In this document: positions 16,683 to 24,912 of the stretch, one piece after another | How the letters are laid out: every line of letters begins with the position of its first letter | Numbering within the stretch: position 1 is the stretch's first letter | Assembly: GCF_024213555.1 (NCBI RefSeq) | Contig: NZ_JANAVO010000001.1 | Span: 1,426,001-1,490,000, forward strand | Direction of reading: 5' to 3' | DNA: 64,000 nt | Origin: Allokutzneria sp. A3M-2-11 16 | GTDB lineage: Bacteria > Actinomycetota > Actinomycetes > Mycobacteriales > Pseudonocardiaceae | The notes under the pieces: generated by a model | The model's input: the letters and a program-made list of their open reading frames with translations, nothing else | Database searches by the model: none | What the model was told of the DNA's origin: nothing | Translations under genes and position numbers: made by a program

Positions 16683-17045
16683 GTGCGAGAACAGGTTCCG
16701 GCACTGCTAGCGGTCGCGGCGGGCGGCATCATCGGCGCCCTCGCCAGGCACGGCATCGCGGTCACCGCGGGTGCCGCTCAGGACGGGTTTCCCTGGGCCA
16801 CCTTCGGCATAAACGTGCTCGGCTGCCTGCTCATCGGCGCGCTGATGGCCCTGCCCGAGAAGGGCCTGCGCAGACCCTTCCTCGGCACCGGCGTGCTCGG
16901 CGGCTTCACCACGTTCTCCGGCTACGCCGTCGAGACGGAGCGCTTGCTGACGAGCGGACACCTGCTGACCGCCGGGCTCTACGTCTTCGGCACGCTGCTC
17001 GCCGCGCTGGCCGCGGTGGCCCTGGGAGCGAGGCTCGCCAGGTGA
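16683..17045 (+). CDS. crcB: fluoride channel subunit CrcB/Fluc, copy 1
   Basis: A 120-aa four-helix membrane protein that exports fluoride as a dual-topology dimer. Family marks are GGIIGALARH, WATFGINVLGCLLIGAL (with the pore Asn) and GTGVLGGFTTFSGYAVE (TTFS is the Na+ and Phe-box region). The GTG start at 16683 gives VREQVPALLAVAAGGIIGA. Its last bases overlap the second copy (GTGA). Two adjacent crcB genes usually form a heterodimer of opposite topologies. Confidence 0.93.
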   Translation: MREQVPALLAVAAGGIIGALARHGIAVTAGAAQDGFPWATFGINVLGCLLIGALMALPEKGLRRPFLGTGVLGGFTTFSGYAVETERLLTSGHLLTAGLYVFGTLLAALAAVALGARLAR

Positions 17046-17383
17046 ACGCCCTCCTCGTCGCGCTCGGCGCCGGAATCGGTGCGCCACTGCGGTATCTGGC
17101 CGCCCAACGGCTCGGCGCCCGGGGCATCTTCGCCGTCAACGTGATCGGCTCGTTCGTGCTCGGGGTGCTCACCGGAGCGGCGGTGGCGAGCCCCGGCATG
17201 GCCCTGCTCGGCACCGGCCTCTGCGGCGCGCTGACCACCTACTCCACCTTCGGCTACGAGACCGTCGAGCTGCTCCGGCGCGGCGCGGGCCGGGCGGCGC
17301 TGCTGAACGTCTTCGGCAGCATCGTGCTCGGCGTGCTCGCCGCGGCGGGCGGAGTGGCGGCCGGAGCTGCCCTGTTCGGCTGA
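17042..17383 (+). CDS. crcB: fluoride channel subunit CrcB/Fluc, copy 2
   Basis: A 113-aa partner of the preceding protein, with GAPLRYLAAQR, IFAVNVIGSFVLGVLTGA and GLCGALTTYSTFGYETVELL, so the Asn and TTYSTF motifs are kept. It overlaps copy 1 by 4 nt. No fluoride riboswitch was recognised upstream. Confidence 0.93.
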   Translation: MNALLVALGAGIGAPLRYLAAQRLGARGIFAVNVIGSFVLGVLTGAAVASPGMALLGTGLCGALTTYSTFGYETVELLRRGAGRAALLNVFGSIVLGVLAAAGGVAAGAALFG

Positions 17384-17429
17384 AGGCGCCGCGGGCCACG
17401 GCGCGTTACCGTGAATGCCGAGGTGCGCC

Positions 17430-18614
17430 ATGGGCGAGTTGAGCAAGCGCAAGGCACAACGGCTGCGCAACCGGATGGCCGCGACGCTGGCCGGCCAGGG
17501 CGCATTGGCCGATCCGCACTGGCGCGCGGCCTTCGAACAGGTGCCGAGGCACATGTTCCTGCCCCGGTTCTTCCGCCCGCACCCGGACGGCGGCTGGACC
17601 GCGATCGCCGACTCCGACCACGAATGGCTGGAGCTGGTCTACTCGGACTGGGTGTGGGTGACCCAGCTCGACTGCGACGACCGCAGGTGGGCGCTGGCCA
17701 GGGGGCAGGGCCGCACGCCGGGCACCGCGACCTCCTCCTCCAGCATGCCGACGATCATGGCGATCATGTTGGAGGCGCTGGAGATCCGCGGCGGGGAGAA
17801 GGTGCTGGAGGTCGGCACCGGCACCGGCTACAACGCGGCCCTGCTGTGCCACCGGCTCGGCCAGCGCAATGTGTCCACAGTGGACGTCGACCCGCTGGTG
17901 CTGCGCCGGGCCGCGGCCAACCTGGAACGCGCGGGTTACCGGCCGACCCTGGCCACCGCGGACGGCGCGTCCGGCTATCCCCCGACCGCGCCGTACGACC
18001 GGGTGCTCGCCACCTGCTCGGTGTCCCGAATCCCGTTGCCCTGGCTGGCCCAGACCGTGGTCGGCGGCCTGATCGTCACCACCCTGCACCGGCCGCTCGG
18101 GGCGGGACTCGTGCGCATCACGGCGGGCCGCAACAGCACCGGCGAGGGCACGGTGCTGCCCGCGGACGGCCGGTTCATGCCGCTGCGCGCCCACCGCGGG
18201 CCCGACATCTCCGAGCTGCTGCGCGCTGTCGGCGACTGCTCCGGTCCCAGGTCCTCGACCGAGCTCGGGATGAACGTGGTGACCAGCCCGAGCAGCGCGT
18301 TCGAGTTCTTCGCGGGCCTGGTGCTGCCGGGCGTGCGGCCCGCCACCGGGATGACCGTTGGCGACCTGCGGCAGAACTGGCTGGTGCACCCGGACGGTTC
18401 GTGGGTCCGGCACACCACCGAGCGCGGGCGGCACCACGTCGAGCAGGGCGGCCCGCGACGGCTGTGGGACGAGACCGAGAGCGCCTACGAGCGCTGGCGC
18501 GAGCTCGGCGAGCCACGGCGCGAACAATTCCGACTCACCATCGATCCGGGCGGCCAATGGATCTGGCTCGACGAGCCTTCTGGAGGACACCACTGGCAAC
18601 TCGAATCCGCGTAA
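17430..18614 (+). CDS. PCMT-like protein methyltransferase
   Basis: A 394-aa protein with an N-terminal basic helix, FEQVPRHMFLPRFF and a SAM-binding VLEVGTGTGYNAALLCHRLG motif, as in protein-L-isoaspartate O-methyltransferase. It is about twice the length of a plain PCMT: a C-terminal half (MTVGDLRQNWLVHPDGSWVR, then GGQWIWLDEPSGGHHW) is added. Similar long enzymes accompany graspetide or FxLD peptide maturation, but no precursor peptide or ATP-grasp gene is next to it. The ATG at 17430 has a short leader after the TACCGT at 17407-17412; an ATG at 17415 is possible. Confidence 0.8.
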   Translation: MGELSKRKAQRLRNRMAATLAGQGALADPHWRAAFEQVPRHMFLPRFFRPHPDGGWTAIADSDHEWLELVYSDWVWVTQLDCDDRRWALARGQGRTPGTATSSSSMPTIMAIMLEALEIRGGEKVLEVGTGTGYNAALLCHRLGQRNVSTVDVDPLVLRRAAANLERAGYRPTLATADGASGYPPTAPYDRVLATCSVSRIPLPWLAQTVVGGLIVTTLHRPLGAGLVRITAGRNSTGEGTVLPADGRFMPLRAHRGPDISELLRAVGDCSGPRSSTELGMNVVTSPSSAFEFFAGLVLPGVRPATGMTVGDLRQNWLVHPDGSWVRHTTERGRHHVEQGGPRRLWDETESAYERWRELGEPRREQFRLTIDPGGQWIWLDEPSGGHHWQLESA

Positions 18615-18623
18615 TCTGAAGCC

Positions 18624-18863
18624 ATGATCTGCCCGAAATGCAATGACTCGATGGTGACCTACGAGCGCAACGGCGTGCACGTCGACCAGTGCCGGGGCTG
18701 CCAGGGCCTGTACCTCGACCCGGGCGAGCTGGAACAGCTGGTCAGGGCGTCGAGCAAGTACTACCGGCACAAGCGGAAAGGCACGGAGGAGCACGACGAC
18801 AAGAAGCGGAAGCGCGACAAGGACGACGGTTTCTTCGAGGACATCCTCGACTTCATCATCTAA
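18624..18863 (+). CDS. small TFIIB-type zinc-ribbon protein
   Basis: A 79-aa protein with two CxxC knuckles, CPKC (Cys3, Cys6) and CRGC (Cys23, Cys26), and LYLDPGELEQLV, typical of the zf-TFIIB small-protein family. A very charged Lys/Asp/Glu tail (KKRKRDKDD) follows. It starts 9 nt after the methyltransferase stop and is probably in the same transcript. The role is unknown; a nucleic-acid or protein adaptor is possible. Confidence 0.85.
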   Translation: MICPKCNDSMVTYERNGVHVDQCRGCQGLYLDPGELEQLVRASSKYYRHKRKGTEEHDDKKRKRDKDDGFFEDILDFII

Positions 18864-18924
18864 GCCGACGACAAAGTCTAGTCTTTTTATCAGAATGCGC
18901 CGGGGGTATGTGCATGGAAATGCA

Positions 18925-21222
18925 TCATTCAGTGCGCAGGCCCTCCGAGCGCATCGCCCGCCGTAGCTGCGGCAGCGTCATCACCGTCGCCAGCAGCACG
19001 GCGAGCACGGCCGCCGCCCCCGTCAGGCCGATGGCCTCCCAGTCGTAGCGCTGCGGCGTCGGCGTGGTGTTCAGCACCAGCGTCGCCAGGCCCAGCCCGC
19101 ACGCCAGCGCGGCCCCCGTCCCGAGCACGACCGGCACGGCGTTCTGCCACAGCACCGACCACGCCAGGGTCGAGTACGGCACCCCGGTCGCCGACAGCAC
19201 CGCGAACTGCCGCCTGCGGTGCCTGACGTGCTCGAAGGCGACCACCAGCAGCCCTCCCGCGGCCACCGCGAGCGCCGCCACCGAACCCACCGTGACCAGC
19301 CTGCGGATCGCCGTGTACGTCCGCTCCGAATCGCTGACCGGCGTGGCCCGCGCGGAGAAGCTGAGCGGCCTGGTCAGCCCGATCTCGTTGCGGATCGCTT
19401 CCAGGGCGAGCGGATCGTCCTCGCCGAGCCGGACGGCGACGAGGTGCTGCAACTGCGGAACCCCTTGCCCGACCGCCGCCGGGGTGATCAGCAGTCCCGC
19501 CCCGCTCCACGGCGCGTGGAAGGCGGGCCGGGCGATCGGGCGCACCCGCTCCGGCTGCCGCCAGGACAACCTCCCCTCCGGAGCTGTGCTCAGCACGAAC
19601 TCCGTTCCGGGCGGCAGGTCCGCGATCTCACCGTTGGGCTCGGGGAAGGAGAAGACGTCGCCCTCCGCGCAGTTCTGGATCGGCGTCAGCTCGCGCAGGG
19701 CGGGGCACGGCGCGACGATCAGCTCGACGGGGCCGTTGAGGTGCGGCGGCTGCTGCGCGTGCACAACGTCGTAGGAGACGGCGCGCCGCACCCCCGGCAT
19801 GGTCCGCAACCGCTCGGCCAGCCGCCGCGCCGACTCCGAGTCCGCGGTGGTGGTCCACGCCAGGTCGCGGTCGGCGGTCGGCGTCCACGACTCGTCCCGG
19901 TGGATCGAATCGCTGGTCAGCAGCAGCGCCTGGACCGCGATCCCGCCCGCCAGCAGCGCGGCGAACCCGCCGACGATCCGCCACGAGGCACCGCCGTGCG
20001 CCCCCATCCGCCGCATCGCCAGCTGCCAGGACAACGGTCCGCCGCGCGACCGCCGGACGCAGCGTTCGAGCAGCCACGGCAGCACCATCGGCAGTCCCAC
20101 CAGGACCAGCACGACCCCGATGACGACGAGTGCGGTCTGGGGCTGCGATGCCATCCCCCGGTGCTGACCGGCCAGCAGCGCGACCCCGGCCAGGATCGGC
20201 AGCAGCCGCCACCAGAGCCTGCGCGGTGCCCGGCGGGCGCCCCGGCTCACGCCGAGCGGCTCGATCAGCGTGCGGCGCAGCGCGACGAGAGCCGTCCCGA
20301 CCGCGATCACCGGCACCACAAGGAAAACCAGCAACGCCAGCGCTGGCGAGGGGCGGATGTCCTTGCCGTAGATGCTCATCCCGAACAGCGAGACCGAGTC
20401 CACGAGGTCACGCCCGACCACGAAGAACACGACACCGGCGACGAGTCCGACCAGTGCTCCGGCCAGGGACTCGCCCGCCACGATACGCCTGACCTGCCCG
20501 GCGTCCGCGCCGATCAGCCGCAGCGCGGCGAGCCTGCGGTCGCGCGCGGACGCGGACAGCCGGGCGGTGCCCGCGACGAACACCACCACCGGGATGAGCA
20601 GCACCACCGACGCGATGACCACCAGCGACGAGAGCAACGGGTCGAAGTACAGCCGCTCCGGGGGAACGCCGACGCTGTAGGCCGGGGAGGTGCCGGGCAG
20701 CTCGGCCCGCTCGACGCCGACGTAGAAGTGCAGCTCCCACGGCCCGCTCAGGCCCTCATCACCGAGGATTCCGGTGACGCGCTGGGGAAACCTCGGGAGC
20801 AGCAGCGTTCCCTCCGGGCTCGCCAGGAGATCGCGCAGCGCGGGCGAGAGCACGATCTCGCCCGGCTTCGGCAGCACCTCCACCCCGGGGACCTTCGGCG
20901 GAGTCGCTCCGTCGGCGAAGAGCATCTCCCCGCCGAAGCGCCGCCCGGCGAACTCGGTGAAGACGGCGGAGCTGTACAGGGGGCTGACGCCGGGCACCGG
21001 CCGGTCCGCGTCCGGAGCGGCGCCGATGATGCGGGCACGCGTGCGCTGCTCGTGGGAGTCCAGGACGCTCCCCGCGGAAGCGGCGGTGAGCAGCGCCGCG
21101 ACGCCCAGCCCGATGCCGATCGTGATCCAGGCCAGGCGCACCGCCGAGCCCCGGCCTCCCGCCGCCGCGAGGCGCACCCCGAGGGAAAGGTCCCCGAACC
21201 AGCGTCGGAGGGCGTCTGTCAC
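18925..21222 (-). CDS. FtsX-type ABC transporter permease
   Basis: A 765-aa permease of the MacB/FtsX group: an N-terminal helix (AWITIGIGLGVAALLTAASA), an extracellular domain, then two FtsX core units of several helices each. The loop LSASARDRRLAALRLIGADA is typical of FtsX permeases, and LLWQN-type helices close the C-terminus. The GTG at 21222 is 16 nt after the ATPase stop and has no strong ribosome site. It works with the ATPase at 21239, probably exporting a lipid, peptide or antibiotic. Confidence 0.9.
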   Translation of the reverse strand: MTDALRRWFGDLSLGVRLAAAGGRGSAVRLAWITIGIGLGVAALLTAASAGSVLDSHEQRTRARIIGAAPDADRPVPGVSPLYSSAVFTEFAGRRFGGEMLFADGATPPKVPGVEVLPKPGEIVLSPALRDLLASPEGTLLLPRFPQRVTGILGDEGLSGPWELHFYVGVERAELPGTSPAYSVGVPPERLYFDPLLSSLVVIASVVLLIPVVVFVAGTARLSASARDRRLAALRLIGADAGQVRRIVAGESLAGALVGLVAGVVFFVVGRDLVDSVSLFGMSIYGKDIRPSPALALLVFLVVPVIAVGTALVALRRTLIEPLGVSRGARRAPRRLWWRLLPILAGVALLAGQHRGMASQPQTALVVIGVVLVLVGLPMVLPWLLERCVRRSRGGPLSWQLAMRRMGAHGGASWRIVGGFAALLAGGIAVQALLLTSDSIHRDESWTPTADRDLAWTTTADSESARRLAERLRTMPGVRRAVSYDVVHAQQPPHLNGPVELIVAPCPALRELTPIQNCAEGDVFSFPEPNGEIADLPPGTEFVLSTAPEGRLSWRQPERVRPIARPAFHAPWSGAGLLITPAAVGQGVPQLQHLVAVRLGEDDPLALEAIRNEIGLTRPLSFSARATPVSDSERTYTAIRRLVTVGSVAALAVAAGGLLVVAFEHVRHRRRQFAVLSATGVPYSTLAWSVLWQNAVPVVLGTGAALACGLGLATLVLNTTPTPQRYDWEAIGLTGAAAVLAVLLATVMTLPQLRRAMRSEGLRTE

Positions 21223-21238
21223 CGGCCGGGCCGTCCGG

Positions 21239-21916
21239 TCACGCGACCAGCTCCACGTCCTGCGTGCGCCCGTCCCGCACGACGACCTCGCGGTCGGCGT
21301 ACGCGGCAACCCGGGGCTCGTGCGTGACGAGGACGACCGCGGCGCCGGTCTGCCGGGCCGCGTCGAAGAGCAGGCGGAGCACGCGCTCGCCGTTCAGCGA
21401 GTCCAGCGCCCCGGTGGGCTCGTCGGCGAAGAGCACCTTCGGCTCGGTGGCCAGCGCCCGCGCGACCGCGACCCGCTGCCCCTGACCGCCCGAGGCCTCG
21501 CCCGGCCGCTTCGAGGCGATGTCGCCGACCTCCAGCAGGTCCATCCACACCTTGGCGGAGCGCTCCGCCTCGGCCCGCCGCATCCCGCCGAGGCGCAACG
21601 GCAACGCGACGTTCTCCAGGAAGGTCAGCTCGGGAACGAGTTGCCCGAATTGAAAGACAAAGCCGAAGTCGTTGCGGCGCAACGCACTCCGCTCGCTGTC
21701 CGGCATCGCCGACAGCTCGGCGTCCCGGTACGTCACCGAGCCCGCGTCGGGTTTGAGGATGCCCGCGAGGCAGTGCAGCAACGTGGACTTCCCGGAACCC
21801 GACGGCCCCATCACCGCGACGAGTTCCCCGGCCCGCACCGACATGCTCGCGTCGACCAGCGCGTTCGTCGGCCCGAAAGCCTTCGCGAGGCCCTTCGCCA
21901 CCAGCAGTTCCGTCAT
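21239..21916 (-). CDS. ABC transporter ATP-binding protein (LolD/MacB type)
   Basis: A 225-aa ATPase with Walker A GPSGSGKST, Q-loop FVFQFGQLVPELTF, signature ASGGQGQRVAVARAL, and Walker B VLFADEPTGALDS, all intact. It powers the FtsX permease downstream. Its ATG overlaps the PadR stop by 4 nt, so regulator, ATPase and permease form one operon. Confidence 0.95.
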   Translation of the reverse strand: MTELLVAKGLAKAFGPTNALVDASMSVRAGELVAVMGPSGSGKSTLLHCLAGILKPDAGSVTYRDAELSAMPDSERSALRRNDFGFVFQFGQLVPELTFLENVALPLRLGGMRRAEAERSAKVWMDLLEVGDIASKRPGEASGGQGQRVAVARALATEPKVLFADEPTGALDSLNGERVLRLLFDAARQTGAAVVLVTHEPRVAAYADREVVVRDGRTQDVELVA

Positions 21917-22434
21917 GTGCTCACCACCCGCAGCTCGTCGAGGCGCGCCGCGGTCAGCTCAAGCCAGCGCAGGTCGGCTTCGAGGTGGAACAGCGCGTGG
22001 TCGCACACCAGCTGGTCGGTCAGGTCGCCATCGGCCTTGCGGCGGGTCAGCGCGCGCATCATCCGCAGGTGCTCCGCCCGCTGCGAGTCCAGGACGCCCT
22101 GGGCGCTGCGGCCGGACATCAGCGCGAGCACCACCTTGGCGTACAGGGTGTTCTGCAGGTAGGGCTCGGGCTTCTCCGGCGTGCCGAGCCACCCGTCGAT
22201 GTCGGTGACCCCCGCCTCGGTGATCGCGTAGCGCTTGCGCTCCGGTCCACCGCCCGCCTCGGTGCCGTCGACCTGCACGAGCCCGTTGCGCAGCAGGCGG
22301 GACAGCGTCGAGTAGACCTGGCCGTAGTGCAGCGGCCGGTCGTGCCCGAACCGTTCGTCGTAGGCACGCTTGAGGTCGTAGCCGTGCCGTGGACCATTCT
22401 CCAACAAGCCCAGCAGTGCGTGTCCTATTGACAT
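21913..22434 (-). CDS. PadR family transcriptional regulator
   Basis: A 173-aa PadR repressor: winged-helix N-terminus IGHALLGLLENGPRHGYDLK and YGQVYSTLSRLLRNGLVQ, then a C-terminal helical dimerisation part (DHALFHLEADLRWLELTAAR). It leads an ABC-exporter operon, the usual setting for PadR regulators that sense the exported drug. The ATG at 22434 lies 7 nt after a TACAGT -10 box (22442-22447), so it is probably leaderless. Confidence 0.92.
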   Translation of the reverse strand: MSIGHALLGLLENGPRHGYDLKRAYDERFGHDRPLHYGQVYSTLSRLLRNGLVQVDGTEAGGGPERKRYAITEAGVTDIDGWLGTPEKPEPYLQNTLYAKVVLALMSGRSAQGVLDSQRAEHLRMMRALTRRKADGDLTDQLVCDHALFHLEADLRWLELTAARLDELRVVST

Positions 22435-22441
22435 GAGGCGG

Positions 22442-22460
22442 ACTGTACACGGGGTGTATA
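22442..22460 (-). promoter_or_regulatory. PadR operator dyad over the -10 box
   Basis: TGTACAC (22444-22450), 3 bp, GTGTATA (22454-22460) is a 7-bp dyad with one mismatch. It overlaps the minus-strand -10 box TACAGT. The position fits autorepression by the PadR protein. Confidence 0.6.
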
Positions 22461-22565
22461 GATCCGGATATCGATTTCCTGATGTGTCCCTCGCGCCCCC
22501 GTGCAACGCGCCCGCGCCCTCGGCCGTATCCGATCGAGGAAGCAGTCGAACCCTGGGAGCGCGAA

Positions 22566-23213
22566 GTGCACAAGACCGTCGGACTGGTCGCCGCGGGCGC
22601 CCTCGTCGGCGTGATGATCAGCGCGCTCGGAACGATGTCCATCGGAGCGGGATCGACCCCGGGACCAGAGCGAACGCGCACCGAGGTGGACAGCAGGGCC
22701 GCTCGCGCGATGCCGCCGGACCCCCCGCCCGCGATGACCTACGTCCCGCCGGGGGACAACGGGAACGGCCCCAAGGGCGAGAACGAGGGCAAGACGGCCA
22801 ACGGCACCTGCTCGGTCGATCCGAGCTACCACGACAAGGACACGACAGGGATGAACTCCGCGGCGGCCCAGGCGTGGACCAAGGCAAAGGAAGAGGCCGG
22901 TTCCAGGGGCGTGACCCTGTGCGCGCACGAGGCGAAACGCACTGCGGCGCAGCAGAAGGCGGAGTTCGACGAGGCCCTGGAGCGCTACAACGGCGACCGG
23001 AGACTGGCTGAGCAGTACGTGTTACCGCCCGCTAAATCTTTGCATGTGAGCGGGCTCGCAGTGGACGTGCAACCCCGCGCGTCGGCAGCATGGTTGGAGC
23101 GCACCGCCGGAGCACTAGGCTGGTGTCGCCGTTATGCCAACGAACCGTGGCATTTCGAGTACAACAGGGACTACGCCGACTCGGGTTGTCCGGCCCTGAA
23201 GCCGCATCCGTGA
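22566..23213 (+). CDS. VanY-type D-alanyl-D-alanine carboxypeptidase, membrane-anchored
   Basis: A 215-aa protein with an N-terminal membrane anchor or signal (KTVGLVAAGALVGVMISALG), a Pro/Gly/Asn-rich linker, and an M15 peptidase domain. The zinc ligands are in SLHVSGLAVDV (His, Asp) and EPWHFEY (His), with the acid Glu just before. It would trim the terminal D-Ala of peptidoglycan stems. The upstream Arg motif is atypical (AHEAKRTAAQQ). The GTG at 22566 follows GGGAG and places the anchor directly at the N-terminus; an ATG at 22482 would add an unlikely Arg/Pro stretch. Confidence 0.82.
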   Translation: MHKTVGLVAAGALVGVMISALGTMSIGAGSTPGPERTRTEVDSRAARAMPPDPPPAMTYVPPGDNGNGPKGENEGKTANGTCSVDPSYHDKDTTGMNSAAAQAWTKAKEEAGSRGVTLCAHEAKRTAAQQKAEFDEALERYNGDRRLAEQYVLPPAKSLHVSGLAVDVQPRASAAWLERTAGALGWCRRYANEPWHFEYNRDYADSGCPALKPHP

Positions 23214-23319
23214 GTCGCTGGGGCATACCGTCCGCACTGAAATCAGTGCCCCCCGACGTGTGGACGGTGTGACTGGGTCGCCCGGGTCAGCGCATGCCGG
23301 GCGGCCCAGTGCACCAGCC

Positions 23320-23694
23320 TCATGCCACCAGGCAGAACGGGTGCCCCGCCGGATCGGCGTAGACCCGGAAGCCGTCAGTAGGCGATCCCTGCACCTCACC
23401 CAGCGGCTTCGCGCCCACCGCCAGCACCCGCTCGTGCTCCGCGTCGATGTCCTCGACCCGGATGTCCAGGTGCAGCATCTGCGGCCGCTCCCCCTCCGGC
23501 CAGGTCGGCGCGCGGAACCCCGGATCGCGCTGGAACGACACCGTGGCACCGTCCGGCCCGGTCACCGAAGCCCACTTGTCGTCGCCGCTGACCCCGCCCC
23601 ACCCCAGCAGGTCGTTGTAGAACTCCGCGAGCGCCAACGGCTCCGGACAGTCGAGCACGACGGTCTCCAGCTGCAGGCCGCGCTTCTCGGCCAT
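23320..23694 (-). CDS. VOC (glyoxalase/bleomycin resistance) superfamily protein
   Basis: A 124-aa VOC-fold protein with two beta-alpha-beta modules: LETVVLDCPEPLALAEFYND and MLHLDIRVEDIDAEHERVLA, ending DPAGHPFCLVA. The shape is that of the small single-chain actinobacterial VOC proteins of unknown substrate. The ATG at 23694 lies 7 nt after GGAGGGG. It is transcribed alone, away from the CGNR gene. Confidence 0.85.
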   Translation of the reverse strand: MAEKRGLQLETVVLDCPEPLALAEFYNDLLGWGGVSGDDKWASVTGPDGATVSFQRDPGFRAPTWPEGERPQMLHLDIRVEDIDAEHERVLAVGAKPLGEVQGSPTDGFRVYADPAGHPFCLVA

Positions 23695-23797
23695 GGTCAA
23701 CCCCTCCAACACATAACCACTGTGAACTAGACGACGGTTACTAACCAGTGTCCGAAGTATGGTGGTCAGCCGCGCGGGTCGCAACCGTTCCCGGTCG

Positions 23798-23803
23798 TAG
23801 AGT
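23798..23803 (+). promoter_or_regulatory. -10 box of the CGNR gene
   Basis: TAGAGT at 23798-23803 ends 7 nt before the GTG at 23811. It supports that start and a leaderless message. Confidence 0.5.
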
Positions 23804-23810
23804 GGGTTGC

Positions 23811-24284
23811 GTGACCGCCTGGGACACCGACCACGACGTGGACCTCCTACTCGCGTTCCTGAATACCCGCGACGAGGAGAAGCACACAGACGTCCTCGAC
23901 GACGTCGACGAGTGGCAGCTCTGGGCGAGAACCAACGGCGTCCAGCCCCCCGGCGCCCCCGCCGACGTCCGCCCGCTCCGCGACGCCCTCCGGCACGCGG
24001 TCGCCGGCCGGAAGCACGCCCCGGAGATCGCGGTCGACCTGCACACCGAGCTACGCGCAGGCATCCCCGTCCTGACGCCCACCACCGCCGCCGGTGCCTT
24101 CATGGCCGCGGCACTGCGGCTGACCATCGTCGGCGACTGGGACCGCTTCAAGATCTGCCCGGCGCACACCTGCCAGTGGGCCTTCTACGACCGCTCCCGC
24201 AACCGCTCGCGCTCGTGGTGCTCCATGCAGGTCTGCGGCAACCGCGAAAAGGCCCGAACCTTCCGCGAACGCACCAAAACCTGA
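23811..24284 (+). CDS. CGNR zinc-finger (ABATE domain) regulator
   Basis: A 157-aa protein. The N-terminal ABATE/DUF1470 domain (DVDLLLAFLNTRDEEKHTDV) is thought to bind a small ligand. The C-terminal zinc finger has CPAHTCQWAFYDRSRNRSR, then WCSMQVCGNREK with the name-giving CGNR. Such proteins are probable stress-type transcription factors. It ends just before a large inverted-repeat composite. Confidence 0.9.
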   Translation: MTAWDTDHDVDLLLAFLNTRDEEKHTDVLDDVDEWQLWARTNGVQPPGAPADVRPLRDALRHAVAGRKHAPEIAVDLHTELRAGIPVLTPTTAAGAFMAAALRLTIVGDWDRFKICPAHTCQWAFYDRSRNRSRSWCSMQVCGNREKARTFRERTKT

Positions 24285-24912
24285 CCCCCACCAACGTCTT
24301 CAAGACCCCCCAACCCCCGCCCTGAACGTCTTCAATCGCACCAAACCCAGCGTGAGTTGCCGTGTCTTCAAGTCCCTCAAACCCCCCACTCAGCAGTCAC
24401 AAACCGCCCCCAACCCAGCGTGGGTTGAGGCGTCTTCAAGTCCTACGAACCCCACCCCCAGCGACCGCAAACCGCCCCCAACCCCTGGGACTGACCGGGG
24501 TAGGGGGCGGTTTGCGGTGATCGCAGGCGGGGTTCGTAGGACTTGAAGACGTCCCAACCTTGGCTGGGACGGGGGCGCGGGCAGTAAGAAGCCCCGACGT
24601 CGCGGGGGCAACGCGACGCCGGGGCTGTAAACCCGACCCGGCCGGGCGCGGTCGGTCGGTATCGGGTGGTCCTGGGAAAACGGGGGTGTCCGCACACGAG
24701 GCGGAGGGCCGGGGCCGGGCGGGCGCCCACGGGCTCATCGGCGGGGGAACCGACTTCCGGCATGGCTTTGGACAAGAAGCTTCCGGAGCGAACCCGCGGG
24801 CGCCGCGCCGGTCGGGAAGGGCGTCACGACCGTTGCACAGACGGTCGGCGCCGAAGCATGAGCAAGATCAACTAGAACTGCGCACACCCCAACCGCGCCA
24901 GCGGTCGCGGGG
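24285..24912. repeat. intergenic composite of nested inverted repeats, family member B
   Basis: No convincing gene. The main element has CGTCTTCAAGTCCTACGAAC at the start of a 23-bp arm (24431-24453) paired exactly with 24529-24551. An inner 16-bp arm ACCGCAAACCGCCCCC (24464-24479) is paired exactly with 24503-24518. Degenerate left-arm fragments with GTCTTCAA recur at 24295, 24327 and 24364, and a small hairpin CAACCC-agcgt-GGGTTG lies at 24411-24427. A separate terminator-like hairpin, AGCCCCGACGTCGCG (24590-24604) with 24612-24626 (one mismatch), follows. Beyond 24630 nothing recognisable is seen except a doubtful 37-codon frame. Confidence 0.8.

Noticed and set aside
17430-18863. Lanthipeptide or graspetide biosynthetic cluster
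   Set aside because: Only the methyltransferase type fits; no cyclase, ATP-grasp or precursor peptide is present.
24762-24875. 37-codon basic reading frame MALDKKLPERTRGRRAG...
   Set aside because: No ribosome site, third-position GC only about 73 percent, inside a repeat-rich gap; not enough for a gene call.
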